Shown one piece after another: positions 8,292 through 17,092 of a DNA stretch of 29,276 nt. The first letter of the stretch is position 1. The number at the start of each line of letters is the position of its first letter. The position numbers were made by a program, and so were the translations under genes. The notes below the pieces were generated by a model that saw nothing but the letters and a program-made list of their open reading frames with translations, was not told where the DNA came from and ran no database searches. Source of the DNA: Actinomycetes bacterium (GTDB lineage: Bacteria; Actinomycetota; Actinomycetes; S36-B12; GCA-2699445); contig JAHZKU010000032.1 in assembly GCA_022600255.1 (NCBI GenBank), positions 1-29,276 of the forward strand, given 5' to 3'.

Positions 8292-9197
8292 CTATTTGGC
8301 GCGCGGATGGGTCGTCAAGAAGACCTCTCGCAGGTGCTCGATCGTGACTTGGGTGTAGATCTGGGTTGTCGTGACCGACGCGTGCCCAAGGAGCTCTTGC
8401 ACCACTCGGATATCGGCACCACCCTCCAAGAGATGCGTGGCGAACGAGTGCCGCAAGGTATGGGGGTGGGTGTCGGCAGGCAAGTCGGCCTTGGTAGCCG
8501 CTTGTTTGATGATGTTCCACATACTCTGGCGGGTGAGCCGGCCTCCGCGGTTGTTGAGGAACACTGCCGGGGATCCACTCTTCTGCGCTTGCGCTGGCCG
8601 AACGCGCACGAGGTAAGCCTCCAGCGCCGCCACGGCATGTGACCCCAGCGGCACCACCCGCTCCTTGCGCCCCTTGCCGAACAATCGGGCCGCGTGCCCG
8701 GTCAGGTCTAAGTCGTCCAGATCACAGCCAACCGCCTCACTGACGCGGCAACCAGAGCCATACATGAACTCTAGGACAGCGGTTGCTCGCAGGCCGGTGT
8801 CATCGGTGCCGGCTGCGTTTAACAACCGAGTGATGTCGCTGACGGGCAACGCATGCGGGAGTCGGAGGGGGCTGGCCGGGGGCCGGACCTCGCTGGCGAC
8901 ATTGTGCCCCACGTACCGTTCGGCAACGGCGAACCCGTGTAACCCGCGAATGGCAGCCAGCGAACGGGCCACGGAGCTCGCGGCCAACTGGGCATCACTG
9001 CTGCGCAGGTCGATCACAAAATCGGAAATATCCGCCTGGCGAATTTGCCCCAGCTCGGAGATTTCGCGCGATTCACAAAAGATGACGTACTTGCTGAGGT
9101 CAGATCGATAAGCGGCCAGGGTGTGCTGCGAGGAGCCTCGTTCCGCGGCCAAGTGATCCAGATACTCAGTGACGGTGTCCGACAGACCGGCTGCCAT
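8292..9197 (-). CDS. xerD: Site-specific tyrosine recombinase XerD
   Basis: Resolves chromosome dimers at dif with XerC. 301 residues, the usual size. The N-terminal SAM-like DNA-binding domain (1-105) includes YLDHLAAERGSSQHTLAAY. The catalytic domain carries the full tyrosine-recombinase set: Arg151 (GSGCRVSEA), Lys175 (GKGRKER), His246 and Arg249 (HTLRHSFATHLL), His272 (LLGHASVTTTQ) and the nucleophile Tyr281. ATG 9197 follows AGGAGG with a 7-nt spacer, the best ribosome site in the block, and is preferred over TTG 9215. The XerD rather than XerC name rests on its position next to scpA and the nudix gene. Confidence 0.93.
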   Translation of the reverse strand: MAAGLSDTVTEYLDHLAAERGSSQHTLAAYRSDLSKYVIFCESREISELGQIRQADISDFVIDLRSSDAQLAASSVARSLAAIRGLHGFAVAERYVGHNVASEVRPPASPLRLPHALPVSDITRLLNAAGTDDTGLRATAVLEFMYGSGCRVSEAVGCDLDDLDLTGHAARLFGKGRKERVVPLGSHAVAALEAYLVRVRPAQAQKSGSPAVFLNNRGGRLTRQSMWNIIKQAATKADLPADTHPHTLRHSFATHLLEGGADIRVVQELLGHASVTTTQIYTQVTIEHLREVFLTTHPRAK

Positions 9198-9234
9198 GGC
9201 AGTTCCTCCTCTCAAGCCAACGCGTGCGGCCCGA

Positions 9235-9891
9235 TCAATCCAGTCGAACCCGATCAGTCATGATCAGATCTTCCCGAACCCCCCAGGGGGCATCCCCGGG
9301 ACGCAGGTTGGACCAACCCGACTGTTGTGCGGCATGGGCCGCTAGGATTCCTGTCACCGCGGTGGGGTTTCCCAGCCGACCCGCCTGCACCAGCGCGAGG
9401 GCTTGATCCAGCCCAACCCAGCGCGGTTCTAGGCCCGCCTCTTCGGCTTCGCCCAAGGGTCGGCCTTCTGGTAGCTCACGCAGGTCTCTGGCTAAGAAAC
9501 AACGAAAAGCCTCCGTGGTTCCGCCTGGCGAGTTGTAGAAGTCGAACAGCACCTGCCAGGACGTGGCCGCCAGACCAGCCTCCTCAGCGAACTCCCGCTT
9601 GGCGCAGTCCAACGGACTCTCGCCGGGCAGATCCATCAGACCAGCCGGCGGTTCCCACAGGTAGGCACCCACCGGATGGCGGTACTGCCGATTCAGCAGG
9701 ACCCGATTCTGATCGTCGATGGCCACAATCCCAACGGCCCCGGGGTGCACGATCAAGTCCCGCACCACCGACTCGCCGTTCTCCAGATCGACGGTGTCGC
9801 TGCGGACTGTCCACCGGAGCCCGCGGAACCGCTCCACCTGCGCGGTTGTGGGTTGCGGCGCGAACTCATCCGCGATGTCAGGCAGACTCAT
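9235..9891 (-). CDS. NUDIX hydrolase, ADP-ribose pyrophosphatase-like
   Basis: 218 residues with a Nudix box centred on REFAEEAG (99-106), preceded by EPPAGLMDLPGE, the arrangement typical of ADP-ribose pyrophosphatases. These split ADP-ribose to AMP and ribose-5-phosphate using divalent metal bound by the box glutamates. The conserved RQYRHPVGAYLWE (69-81) substrate segment is present. The ATG overlaps the pyrG stop by 4 nt (ATGA), so translation is coupled. The same pyrG-nudix-xerD order is found in mycobacteria (Rv1699-Rv1701). The exact nucleotide substrate is inferred. Confidence 0.9.
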   Translation of the reverse strand: MSLPDIADEFAPQPTTAQVERFRGLRWTVRSDTVDLENGESVVRDLIVHPGAVGIVAIDDQNRVLLNRQYRHPVGAYLWEPPAGLMDLPGESPLDCAKREFAEEAGLAATSWQVLFDFYNSPGGTTEAFRCFLARDLRELPEGRPLGEAEEAGLEPRWVGLDQALALVQAGRLGNPTAVTGILAAHAAQQSGWSNLRPGDAPWGVREDLIMTDRVRLD

Positions 9892-11594
9892 CCTTCGCGA
9901 ACTCCGCCAGCGACGCCCACCCCGGTGGCGTCTGGCGCCTGGGATTGCGCAAAGGCCTGCGGGTTCTTCTTGTGTTCAATCGCCGCCGCCACCAAGCCAG
10001 CGAATAACGGGTGAGCGTGGGCTGGCCGGGAGCGGAACTCAGGGTGAGACTGGGTGGCCACGTAGAACGGGTGTTTGTCGCGAGGCAGTTCCACAAACTC
10101 CACCAAACGACCGTCCGGTGAGGTGCCGGAAACCTGCAACCCAGCCTCGACGATCTTGCTGCGCCACTGGTTGTTGACCTCGTATCGGTGCCGGTGCCGT
10201 TCTTCCACATACGGTTCGCCATATAGGTCACGCACCACCGAACCTTCGGTGAGCTTGGCCGGAAACAGGCCCAGCCGCATGGTGCCACCAAGATCCCGGT
10301 CACCGGAAACGACATCCTTCTGATCCGCCATCGTCGCCACCAACGGGTGGGACGTGGACTCGTCAAACTCCAGCGAGTTGGCATCGGGCCATCCGCACAC
10401 ATTGCGCCCGTATTCGATGACCATGGCTTGCAGGCCCAGGCATAGGCCCAAGGTGGGGATGCCGTTTTCGCGGGCGTACCGCAGCGCGCCGAGTTTGCCA
10501 TCGATACCGCGCACCCCGAACCCGCCAGGAACACAGATGGCGTCCAGATCATGCAACTGCGCCTCCGCGCCATCCCAGGTCGCGCAATCATCAGAACCGA
10601 TCCAACGCAGGTTCACGCGGCAGTTGTTTTCGAAGCCACCCGCAGCCAACGCTTCGGTAACCGACAGGTAGGCGTCGGGCAGATCAATGTATTTGCCCAC
10701 CAGCCCCACATTGATCTCGGTTTCGGGGTGGTGAACGCGGCGCAGCAGATCTCCCCAGTCCGTCCAGTCAACGTCCCGGAAGGGAAGCCCTAACCGGCGC
10801 ACAACGTAGGCGTCCAAACCTTCCGAATGCAGAACCTTGGGGATGTCGTAGATGCTGGGGGCATCCACGGCCGCAACGACCGCCTCGTTGTCCACGTCGC
10901 ACATCATTGAGATCTTGCGTTTGATGGCCGGTGGCACGTCGCGATCTGAGCGCAGCACGATCGCGTCCGGTTGCACCCCAATGCTGCGCAACGCGGCCAC
11001 GGAATGCTGGGTTGGTTTGGTTTTTTGTTCCCCTGACGGGCCGATGTAAGGCAGCAGTGACACATGCAGGAAAAACGTGTTGTCGCGGCCGATCTCGTGG
11101 CGAATCTGCCGAATCGCTTCGAGAAACGGCAGGCTCTCGATATCACCCACGGTGCCGCCGACTTCGGTGATCACGACATCGATATCGTCCGAGCCCATTC
11201 TGCGGATCCGGCTCTTGATCTCGTTGGTGATGTGGGGAATCACCTGGACGGTGTCCCCGAGATACTCACCGCGCCGCTCCTTGGCGATCACGGTGGAGTA
11301 CACCTGGCCGGTGGTCACGTTGGCCGACCCATACAGGTTGCTGTCTAGGAAGCGCTCGTAATGGCCAACATCGAGGTCGGTTTCAACGCCGTCGTCGGTG
11401 ACAAACACCTCGCCGTGTTGAAACGGGTTCATCGTGCCAGGATCAACGTTCAGATACGGATCCAGTTTCTGCATCGTCACACGTAAGCCGCGTGATTTTA
11501 GGAGATTCCCGAGGCTGGAAGCCGTTAGGCCTTTCCCCAGTGATGAGGCGACCCCGCCAGTGACGAATACATGCTTAACAGTCCCAGAACCCAT
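9888..11594 (-). CDS. pyrG: CTP synthase
   Basis: Aminates UTP to CTP using ATP and glutamine. 568 residues. The N-terminal amidoligase domain begins KHVFVTGGVASSLGKG (7-22) and has DPYLNVDPGTMNPFQHGEVF. The C-terminal class I glutamine amidotransferase domain has the nucleophile Cys385 in GLCLGLQ and the partners His517 and Glu519 in QSHPEF. ATG 11594 is the only sensible start; its Shine-Dalgarno is weak. It is followed by the overlapping nudix gene and preceded, 14 nt away, by the DUF885 gene. Confidence 0.97.
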   Translation of the reverse strand: MGSGTVKHVFVTGGVASSLGKGLTASSLGNLLKSRGLRVTMQKLDPYLNVDPGTMNPFQHGEVFVTDDGVETDLDVGHYERFLDSNLYGSANVTTGQVYSTVIAKERRGEYLGDTVQVIPHITNEIKSRIRRMGSDDIDVVITEVGGTVGDIESLPFLEAIRQIRHEIGRDNTFFLHVSLLPYIGPSGEQKTKPTQHSVAALRSIGVQPDAIVLRSDRDVPPAIKRKISMMCDVDNEAVVAAVDAPSIYDIPKVLHSEGLDAYVVRRLGLPFRDVDWTDWGDLLRRVHHPETEINVGLVGKYIDLPDAYLSVTEALAAGGFENNCRVNLRWIGSDDCATWDGAEAQLHDLDAICVPGGFGVRGIDGKLGALRYARENGIPTLGLCLGLQAMVIEYGRNVCGWPDANSLEFDESTSHPLVATMADQKDVVSGDRDLGGTMRLGLFPAKLTEGSVVRDLYGEPYVEERHRHRYEVNNQWRSKIVEAGLQVSGTSPDGRLVEFVELPRDKHPFYVATQSHPEFRSRPAHAHPLFAGLVAAAIEHKKNPQAFAQSQAPDATGVGVAGGVREG

Positions 11595-11608
11595 GGGACA
11601 CCAGGCTA

Positions 11609-13276
11609 TCAGGCGTAGTGGCGCTGCATCAGGGAGCGAAACGGCCCGAGTCCCATCGGCCCGTGGCTGAGCGCAAACGTGTGCCAGTCCTTTAGGTCGA
11701 ACGCTGGCCCCAGATGCTCCTGTGCCTGAGCGCGCAGCGCGAACCAGTCCCGCTCCCCCACCTTGTAGGCGATCGCCTGGCCTGGCAGGCCAAGATACCT
11801 GTCCACCTCACTGGCGGCAAACTCCGGCTCCAGCATCGCTTCTTCGACCAGCATGCGGCGGGCAAAAGCGGCATCAACAACCTGGCCGGCCCGCGGGTGC
11901 CCTTCGGGAACCGCGAGTTCTAGATGCATCCCAATGTCCAGTACCACTCGGGCCGCGCGCATCACTTGGGCTGACAGCATCCCGAATCGCAGCGCCGGAT
12001 CGGACAGATACCCCAGTTCTGCCATTAGTCGTTCGGCGTACAACGCCCAGCCCTCTGCGTGACCGGCAGTCCAACCGAACGTGCGCTGAAATCGCGACAA
12101 GTTGTCGGTGTTCACTGCGGCCATCCCAAACTGGAGGTGGTGGCCCGGCACTCCCTCGTGATACCAGACTCCGACAAGCCACCAACGCGGAAACTCCGTC
12201 TTGCCGCGGGTGGGATACCAAGTGCTGCCGGGTCGGGAGAGATCCTCGCTGGGTGGTACGTAGTACGGCGCTGCGGCAGCGCCCTGCGGGGCAATCTTCA
12301 CATCACATCTGCGGACGGCGGCCGGTATGTCGAATACGGCGCCGTCTAGGTCGTCGGTCGCGGAAATCGTGAGCTCGCTCAGGTATTCGGTCAGGGCCGG
12401 TACCCCCTGCAACTGGTAGTCGGGGTTTTGGTCTAGAGACTCTTTGACCTCCCCGATCGGGACTCCGGGCAAAATCTCAGCCGCCGTCTCCCGCAGTTCT
12501 TTGCTCACGCGCGCCAACTCCTGCCAGCCCCACGCATAGGTTTCGGCGAGGTCGAGGTCATCGCCCAACCAGGCCCGTGCTTTGCGAGCATATGTCTGTG
12601 CCCCTACGGCATCCGAGCGCCGCGCGGACTGTTCATAGACGTCGCGCAGCCAAGTGGCCGAGTCAGCGAATGCGGCGCTAGCGCGCTCAGCGGCGGCTAG
12701 CAGCGCCGGATCGGCTTCTTCACCGCTGCGAGCAGAGACGAACTGCGGAATCCAATCGCTACTGAAGGTTGCGAGTTGCTCGGCGACGGCCAAGGCCTGC
12801 CGTTGGGCGGCCGGTATCCCGTTGGCCACGCCGAGTTCTAGTGACTCGCGCCAGCCAGACAACGCCGCTGGGACCGCATTCAGACGACCGATTACCGTGG
12901 CCGTTGCGGTGTCCGGTGGCAACAGTTCCAGCGCCATCCGTATCGCGTGCGGTGGACTGGCCAGAATGTTGAGGTCGTTGAGATAGTCCCCGGCGGCCGC
13001 CATGTCCACCAAGTTGCCAAGTCGCTCGGACATAACAGCCATGGTGATTCCTGCGGTTTGGTCCGCCGGATACCGGGTCTGCGCCACCTGCTCCAGAATT
13101 TCCTGGACAGCAATACGCCGCTGCTCGATTCCCGCCGGGCTGAAATCGGTAAGCCGGCCCGCCGGATCGATCACCCCTAACTCCGTGGCGGTACACGGAT
13201 CCAGCGCGATCAGCCGCTCCACCGCCGAATCTGCGAGCCGGAAAGCCTCGGCCTGCTGCTCTGCTTCGACGCTCAT
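11609..13276 (-). CDS. DUF885 family putative zinc carboxypeptidase
   Basis: 555 residues. The diagnostic metal site HEGVPGHH (373-380), with EGWALYAERL about 30 residues later (408-417), marks the DUF885 family of gluzincin-like peptidases. A C-terminal PEFAASEVDRYLGLPGQA and YKVG segment is also typical. No signal peptide or membrane helix is seen, so the protein should be cytoplasmic; the substrate is unknown. A TTG at 13303 would overlap recN. ATG 13276 lies 13 nt after the recN stop and has an AAGGGG upstream, so I use it. In mycobacteria the recN-pyrG gap holds two other genes (Rv1697, Rv1698), so this gene is a lineage-specific occupant. Confidence 0.88.
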   Translation of the reverse strand: MSVEAEQQAEAFRLADSAVERLIALDPCTATELGVIDPAGRLTDFSPAGIEQRRIAVQEILEQVAQTRYPADQTAGITMAVMSERLGNLVDMAAAGDYLNDLNILASPPHAIRMALELLPPDTATATVIGRLNAVPAALSGWRESLELGVANGIPAAQRQALAVAEQLATFSSDWIPQFVSARSGEEADPALLAAAERASAAFADSATWLRDVYEQSARRSDAVGAQTYARKARAWLGDDLDLAETYAWGWQELARVSKELRETAAEILPGVPIGEVKESLDQNPDYQLQGVPALTEYLSELTISATDDLDGAVFDIPAAVRRCDVKIAPQGAAAAPYYVPPSEDLSRPGSTWYPTRGKTEFPRWWLVGVWYHEGVPGHHLQFGMAAVNTDNLSRFQRTFGWTAGHAEGWALYAERLMAELGYLSDPALRFGMLSAQVMRAARVVLDIGMHLELAVPEGHPRAGQVVDAAFARRMLVEEAMLEPEFAASEVDRYLGLPGQAIAYKVGERDWFALRAQAQEHLGPAFDLKDWHTFALSHGPMGLGPFRSLMQRHYA

Positions 13277-13289
13277 TGTGCGTTTCCCC

Positions 13290-15041
13290 TTACTGGTCGG
13301 CATTCACGAGCTGGGCCCGCTCAAGTTCGGCCAAATCCAAGAGTTCACCCGCATGCTCCAAACCCGTTTGGGAGTCGGGCAGCCCCGACAGCATGCGGGA
13401 CAGCTCGCGCACCCGGTCAGCACCGGTGGTGGTCACGACAGAGGTTGTTGTCACTTGCCCGTGGGAGTCCTTGCTAACGACAACCTGTTGGTTCGCGAAC
13501 GAGGCCACCTGAGGCAGGTGTGTGACCACGAGAACCTGCGAGTGTCGTGCCAACCGAGCCAGCCGGCGGCCGATCTCCACCGCGGCTTGGCCACCAACGC
13601 CGGAATCGATCTCGTCGAACACGAAAATGCCTGGCGGTGAGCTTTGCGCTAGGACGACTTCGAACGCCAACATCACTCGGGACAACTCCCCACCCGATGC
13701 GCCATGGCCGAGGTCGGCAAATGCCACGCCCGGGTGCGGACGCAGTTTGAACGCAACCACATCGCTGCCGTTGGCACCAAATGCCAACTTCCGGCCGTCA
13801 GATGCGGTCAGCCCGTTAGGGTCTTCCCGCTGAACGACACTGACCTCTAGCTGCGCATCGGGCATCGACAGTTGCCGCAACTCGTGCGTCACTGCTTCGG
13901 TGAGCTCCTGAGCTGCCACGGTGCGAGCAGCGCTGAGTGATTCGGCCTCACGGGCCAACACTTGACCTAGTTCAACGAGCCGCACTCGTTTGGCCCGGAG
14001 TTCCTGACCGTCCGGATCCAAGCCCGCCAGTTGCGTTTCGGCCGCAGCCGCCCACTCCAAGGCTCCGGCGAGCGCGCCTTCGTGCTTGGCAGCCAAGGCC
14101 GTCAGGATCGCTTTGCGATGCTGCAGTTCATTCAGCCGTTGCGGGTCAGCATCCAGCTCTGTGACGTAGGCGTTCAGTTCGGCGCCGGCCTCGGCCAGCA
14201 ACGCCTGTGCCTGCAAAACCAGATTGGCTGATTGGGCGAGGGACGAATCGAGCCGGGCCGCGTTTTGCAGTTGGCTAAGGCCAGTGGTCACCAGGCCTTC
14301 TGCGCTAGGCGGCCCGTCGTCATCTGTTGCCCCGACCAGCGCCGTACGCGCCGCCTGGGTGGACTCCCGCAGGGTCTCCGCGTGAGAGAGTCTGGTCAGC
14401 TCGTCGTCGAGTTCGGCCAGTTCGTTGGGGCGCGGTGCTACGGATCGAACTTCAGCGAGCTCCCTGGTCAGAACATCAGCCTCCCGCTTCAGGCGCTGTT
14501 GCCGCTCCTGGTATTCGCGCACCTCCTGCGACAGTTTGGTGAAGTCCTGATAAGCCCGGCGGTACCGCAGCATCGGCTCGGCGATGGCTGATCCTGCGAA
14601 CTGGTCTAGGGCGGCGCGCTGCCGTGCGGCCTTGCGCAGACCAATCTGGTCACTTTGGCTGTGGCGGGACGTCAGCGAAGCCGCCAGTTCGGAGAGTACG
14701 GCGGCGGGCACCGAGCGGCCTCCTGCAAAGGCGCGGGAGCGACCGGTCTTGGTCAGGGAGCGCGCCAGCAGCAGTTCCCCGTCTTCCAACTCCCCGCCGG
14801 ATTCGGCAAGAGCGTCTTGCACCAAGGCGGGGTCGTCTAGCTGAACGCGTGCTTCGACATGGGCGGTGTCAGTACCAACAAGGCCGTAGTCCGCCCTGTC
14901 CCCCAAGATCAGTCCGAGCGCACTGGTCAACATGGTTTTGCCGGCTCCAGTTTCCCCGGTGAAGGCAATCATGCCTGGTTCGAATTGGATCTCGGCCGCC
15001 CGAATGATGCCCAGATTCTCGATCCGAAGCTCCATGATCAT
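13290..15041 (-). CDS. recN: DNA repair protein RecN
   Basis: SMC-like ATPase that acts early in double-strand break repair. 583 residues. Walker A GETGAGKT is at 29-36. A long coiled-coil middle (about 150-360) contains EYQERQQRLKREADVLTREL. The ABC-type signature GASGGELSRV is at about 447 and Walker B FVFDEIDSGVGG at about 474, followed by the TRHLPQ-type switch VVTHLPQVA. ATG 15041 overlaps the nadK stop by 4 nt and follows GGAG with a 6-nt spacer. The nadK-recN coupling is conserved across Actinobacteria. No LexA-type operator is evident because the gene lies inside an operon. Confidence 0.96.
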   Translation of the reverse strand: MIMELRIENLGIIRAAEIQFEPGMIAFTGETGAGKTMLTSALGLILGDRADYGLVGTDTAHVEARVQLDDPALVQDALAESGGELEDGELLLARSLTKTGRSRAFAGGRSVPAAVLSELAASLTSRHSQSDQIGLRKAARQRAALDQFAGSAIAEPMLRYRRAYQDFTKLSQEVREYQERQQRLKREADVLTRELAEVRSVAPRPNELAELDDELTRLSHAETLRESTQAARTALVGATDDDGPPSAEGLVTTGLSQLQNAARLDSSLAQSANLVLQAQALLAEAGAELNAYVTELDADPQRLNELQHRKAILTALAAKHEGALAGALEWAAAAETQLAGLDPDGQELRAKRVRLVELGQVLAREAESLSAARTVAAQELTEAVTHELRQLSMPDAQLEVSVVQREDPNGLTASDGRKLAFGANGSDVVAFKLRPHPGVAFADLGHGASGGELSRVMLAFEVVLAQSSPPGIFVFDEIDSGVGGQAAVEIGRRLARLARHSQVLVVTHLPQVASFANQQVVVSKDSHGQVTTTSVVTTTGADRVRELSRMLSGLPDSQTGLEHAGELLDLAELERAQLVNADQ

Positions 15042-15943
15042 GGCTCACTCCGCCCCCGCCAACCATCAATTGGCAGGCGGAACTTGGCCACAATTCTGTC
15101 CGTGAAATCAGCCTCGCGTAGCCGGGCAAAGTAGAGCGGCGTACCGGATTCGGTTGCCTCCACCCGATCACCGGGTTCAAGAGCGAAGGCACGCTGCCCG
15201 TCACAGAGAATGCTGGCCCCTGGGCTACTGGGAGCAATCTCCAGTGCCACCTTGCTGTTAGGATCCACTACCAGTGAGCGCGAGAACAGCGCGTGGGCGC
15301 TGATGGGTGCCACCAAGAGTGCGCGCACCTCCGGCCACACCACTGGGCCGCCCAACGACCACGTGTAGGCGGTTGACCCTGTTGGGGTGGCCACGACCAC
15401 CCCGTCGCAGCCCCAGCGAGACAACGGGTGCGCATCGATCTCCAGCAGAACATCGATCATGCCGTGTGCGTCTTGCTTCACGATGGCCGCCTCGTTCAAG
15501 GCCCAGTTGTCCCACAACAGATCGTTCTCTCGCCAGGCGCGCACGCGCAGGACCAGTCTTTCTTCGACGCGATAGTCCCGCTTGATGACGGCGTCTAGCA
15601 CCGCATCCGCGCCGGTAGATTCCACTTCGGCTAGAAAGCCAACATGCCCCAGGTTCAAGCCCAACATCGGGATGGCTTCCTCATAAGCGAACTCTGCCGC
15701 CCGCAAGATGGTGCCGTCACCCCCAACAACAACCACAAGTTCAGCGCCAGTTGCCGCACCAGCGCTAAGAACACTGGGGCCGGGGCCGTAGCGATCTGAC
15801 TCCGCGCCTTGGGCAAGCTCGCGTTGCTCTTGTTCAGGAGCAACAACTTCAATTCCGGCCGCTTGCAGCGATTTGGTGAGCCGCCGAGCAACATCAACAG
15901 CCGCTTTGCGACCCGTGTGTGTGATCAGCAGGATTCGTCTCAT
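15038..15943 (-). CDS. nadK: NAD kinase
   Basis: Phosphorylates NAD to NADP. 301 residues from ATG 15943, beginning MRRILLITHTGRK as family members do. The catalytic GGDG is at 74-77 in VVVGGDGTILRAAE. The nucleotide-binding block STPTGSTAYTW-type motif (here ATPTGSTAYTWSLGGP) and the C-terminal KFRLPIDGWRG are present. An earlier ATG at 15979 also has a possible ribosome site (AGGG, 4-nt spacer) and would add 12 unconserved residues. I prefer the shorter form on homology, but the start is uncertain. It lies about 100 nt after tlyA and overlaps recN by 4 nt. Confidence 0.93.
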   Translation of the reverse strand: MRRILLITHTGRKAAVDVARRLTKSLQAAGIEVVAPEQEQRELAQGAESDRYGPGPSVLSAGAATGAELVVVVGGDGTILRAAEFAYEEAIPMLGLNLGHVGFLAEVESTGADAVLDAVIKRDYRVEERLVLRVRAWRENDLLWDNWALNEAAIVKQDAHGMIDVLLEIDAHPLSRWGCDGVVVATPTGSTAYTWSLGGPVVWPEVRALLVAPISAHALFSRSLVVDPNSKVALEIAPSSPGASILCDGQRAFALEPGDRVEATESGTPLYFARLREADFTDRIVAKFRLPIDGWRGRSEP

Positions 15944-16046
15944 TTCCTCACCGCCCTCACTGCGACACTGGCTCTCCATCTTGCCCTATTGACCCAAGCG
16001 TTCCTCGTGCGGCACGCCCAAGTCCAATCGCGTGGCCGGCCTTGAA

Positions 16047-16856
16047 TCACTGAGGGCCCTGAGCCACGACCTCGGCGATTCGGTCCGCCGAAGCTGCGGC
16101 GCCGCCCCGCGAAAGCCACAGAAAATACTCCACGTTGCCCGCCGGACCCGGCAAGGGGCTGGCAGCCACCGCACGCGTGCCCCACCCCAAGTCCGCTGCA
16201 GCCTGGCTGACAGTGGTGGTGGCCAGCGCCCGTAACTCCGGATCGCGCACCACTCCGTTGTTTCCAACCTGAGCCTTGGACAACTCGAACTGCGGCTTCA
16301 CCATGAGCAACATGTGCCCCGGTGTGGTGGGGAGTTGCCCGAGCGCCGGTATCACCTTGGTCAGCGAGATAAAGGACAGGTCACTCACGATGAGATCGGG
16401 CCGATACGGCAGATCGGCTACTTCTAGGTGTCTCACATTGGTGCGGTCCATCACGGTCACTCGATGATCCTGCTGCAACTCCCAGACGAGTTGGCCGTAG
16501 CCAACATCAACAGCGATCACTTGGGCCACACCACGTCGCAAGAGGACGTCGGTGAAACCACCCGTCGAGGCGCCCGCGTCTAAAGCCCGCAGCCCGGTCA
16601 GGTCCGGAAAGTCGTCGCCAGCGAAAGCGGCGAGGGCCCCTAGAAGTTTGTGGGCTCCGCGGGAGGCATAGGCCACGTCGCCTGAGGCAATACTGATGGC
16701 CGCACCGGGCAAGACCTGCCGCGCTGCTTTGTTCGCGGGCAAACCATCCACGGTCACCCGATGCTGCTCGATCAGCGATTGCGCCTCTTGCCGGGAGCGC
16801 ACCAACTTGCGGCGGAGAAGCTCGACATCAAGTCTGCGCCGCGGTTGAGCAGCGAT
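16047..16856 (-). CDS. tlyA: TlyA family rRNA 2'-O-methyltransferase, non-standard start
   Basis: Methylates ribose 2'-OH groups in 16S and 23S rRNA; in mycobacteria this confers capreomycin sensitivity. The SAM-binding motif DAGASTGGF is at about 93-101, with SDLSFISL and VKPQFEL further on and the C-terminal ASPLPGPAGNVEYFLWL. The N-terminal S4 domain reads RRRLDVELLRRKLVRSRQEA, but the first ATG/GTG/TTG in this frame is TTG 16805, inside that motif, at the L of KLVRSR. The conserved RLDVELLRRK lies upstream of it. I therefore extend to ATC 16856, two bases after the stop of the preceding gene, which would give 269 residues (family about 268). An indel in the sequence is the alternative. 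Confidence 0.85.
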   Translation of the reverse strand: MAAQPRRRLDVELLRRKLVRSRQEAQSLIEQHRVTVDGLPANKAARQVLPGAAISIASGDVAYASRGAHKLLGALAAFAGDDFPDLTGLRALDAGASTGGFTDVLLRRGVAQVIAVDVGYGQLVWELQQDHRVTVMDRTNVRHLEVADLPYRPDLIVSDLSFISLTKVIPALGQLPTTPGHMLLMVKPQFELSKAQVGNNGVVRDPELRALATTTVSQAAADLGWGTRAVAASPLPGPAGNVEYFLWLSRGGAAASADRIAEVVAQGPQ

Positions 16857-16858
16857 CC

Positions 16859-17092
16859 CTACCGCCCAGAGTCCTTGGCCAGCACCGCTTCGAGTTTGTG
16901 CACGCCTTGGGCAAGCACCTCAGCGGCCTGGGCTGGGGACAAGGTGTCGAGCTGTTCGAAGTCGGCCAAGACCTGCGCAACAACTGGGTCGGAGATGATG
17001 GACTCACCGGCTAGCTCAGCATCAGCCACGTTTTCCGAGGCGTCCGGATCAGCCTCGGTTGCTGCAGTCGCGGCCGTGCTGTCCGCAGCCAT
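16859..17092 (-). CDS. Small acidic conserved actinobacterial protein (Rv1693-like position)
   Basis: 77 residues of unknown function. The first 35 are Ala/Asp/Glu-rich and probably disordered. The rest (DPVVAQVLADFEQLDTLSP to VLAKDSGR) looks like a short helical hairpin resembling the small proteins found just before tlyA in other Actinobacteria, such as Rv1693. Its ATG shares one base with the stop of the phasin-like gene (TGATG), and its TAG is two bases from the putative tlyA start, so it is translationally sandwiched. A role tied to its neighbours is only an inference from conserved position. Confidence 0.75.
   Translation of the reverse strand: MAADSTAATAATEADPDASENVADAELAGESIISDPVVAQVLADFEQLDTLSPAQAAEVLAQGVHKLEAVLAKDSGR

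Noticed and set aside
9878..10591. 237-codon minus-strand frame inside pyrG
   Set aside because: Out-of-frame shadow, rich in Arg, Trp and Ser, within intact pyrG coding sequence.
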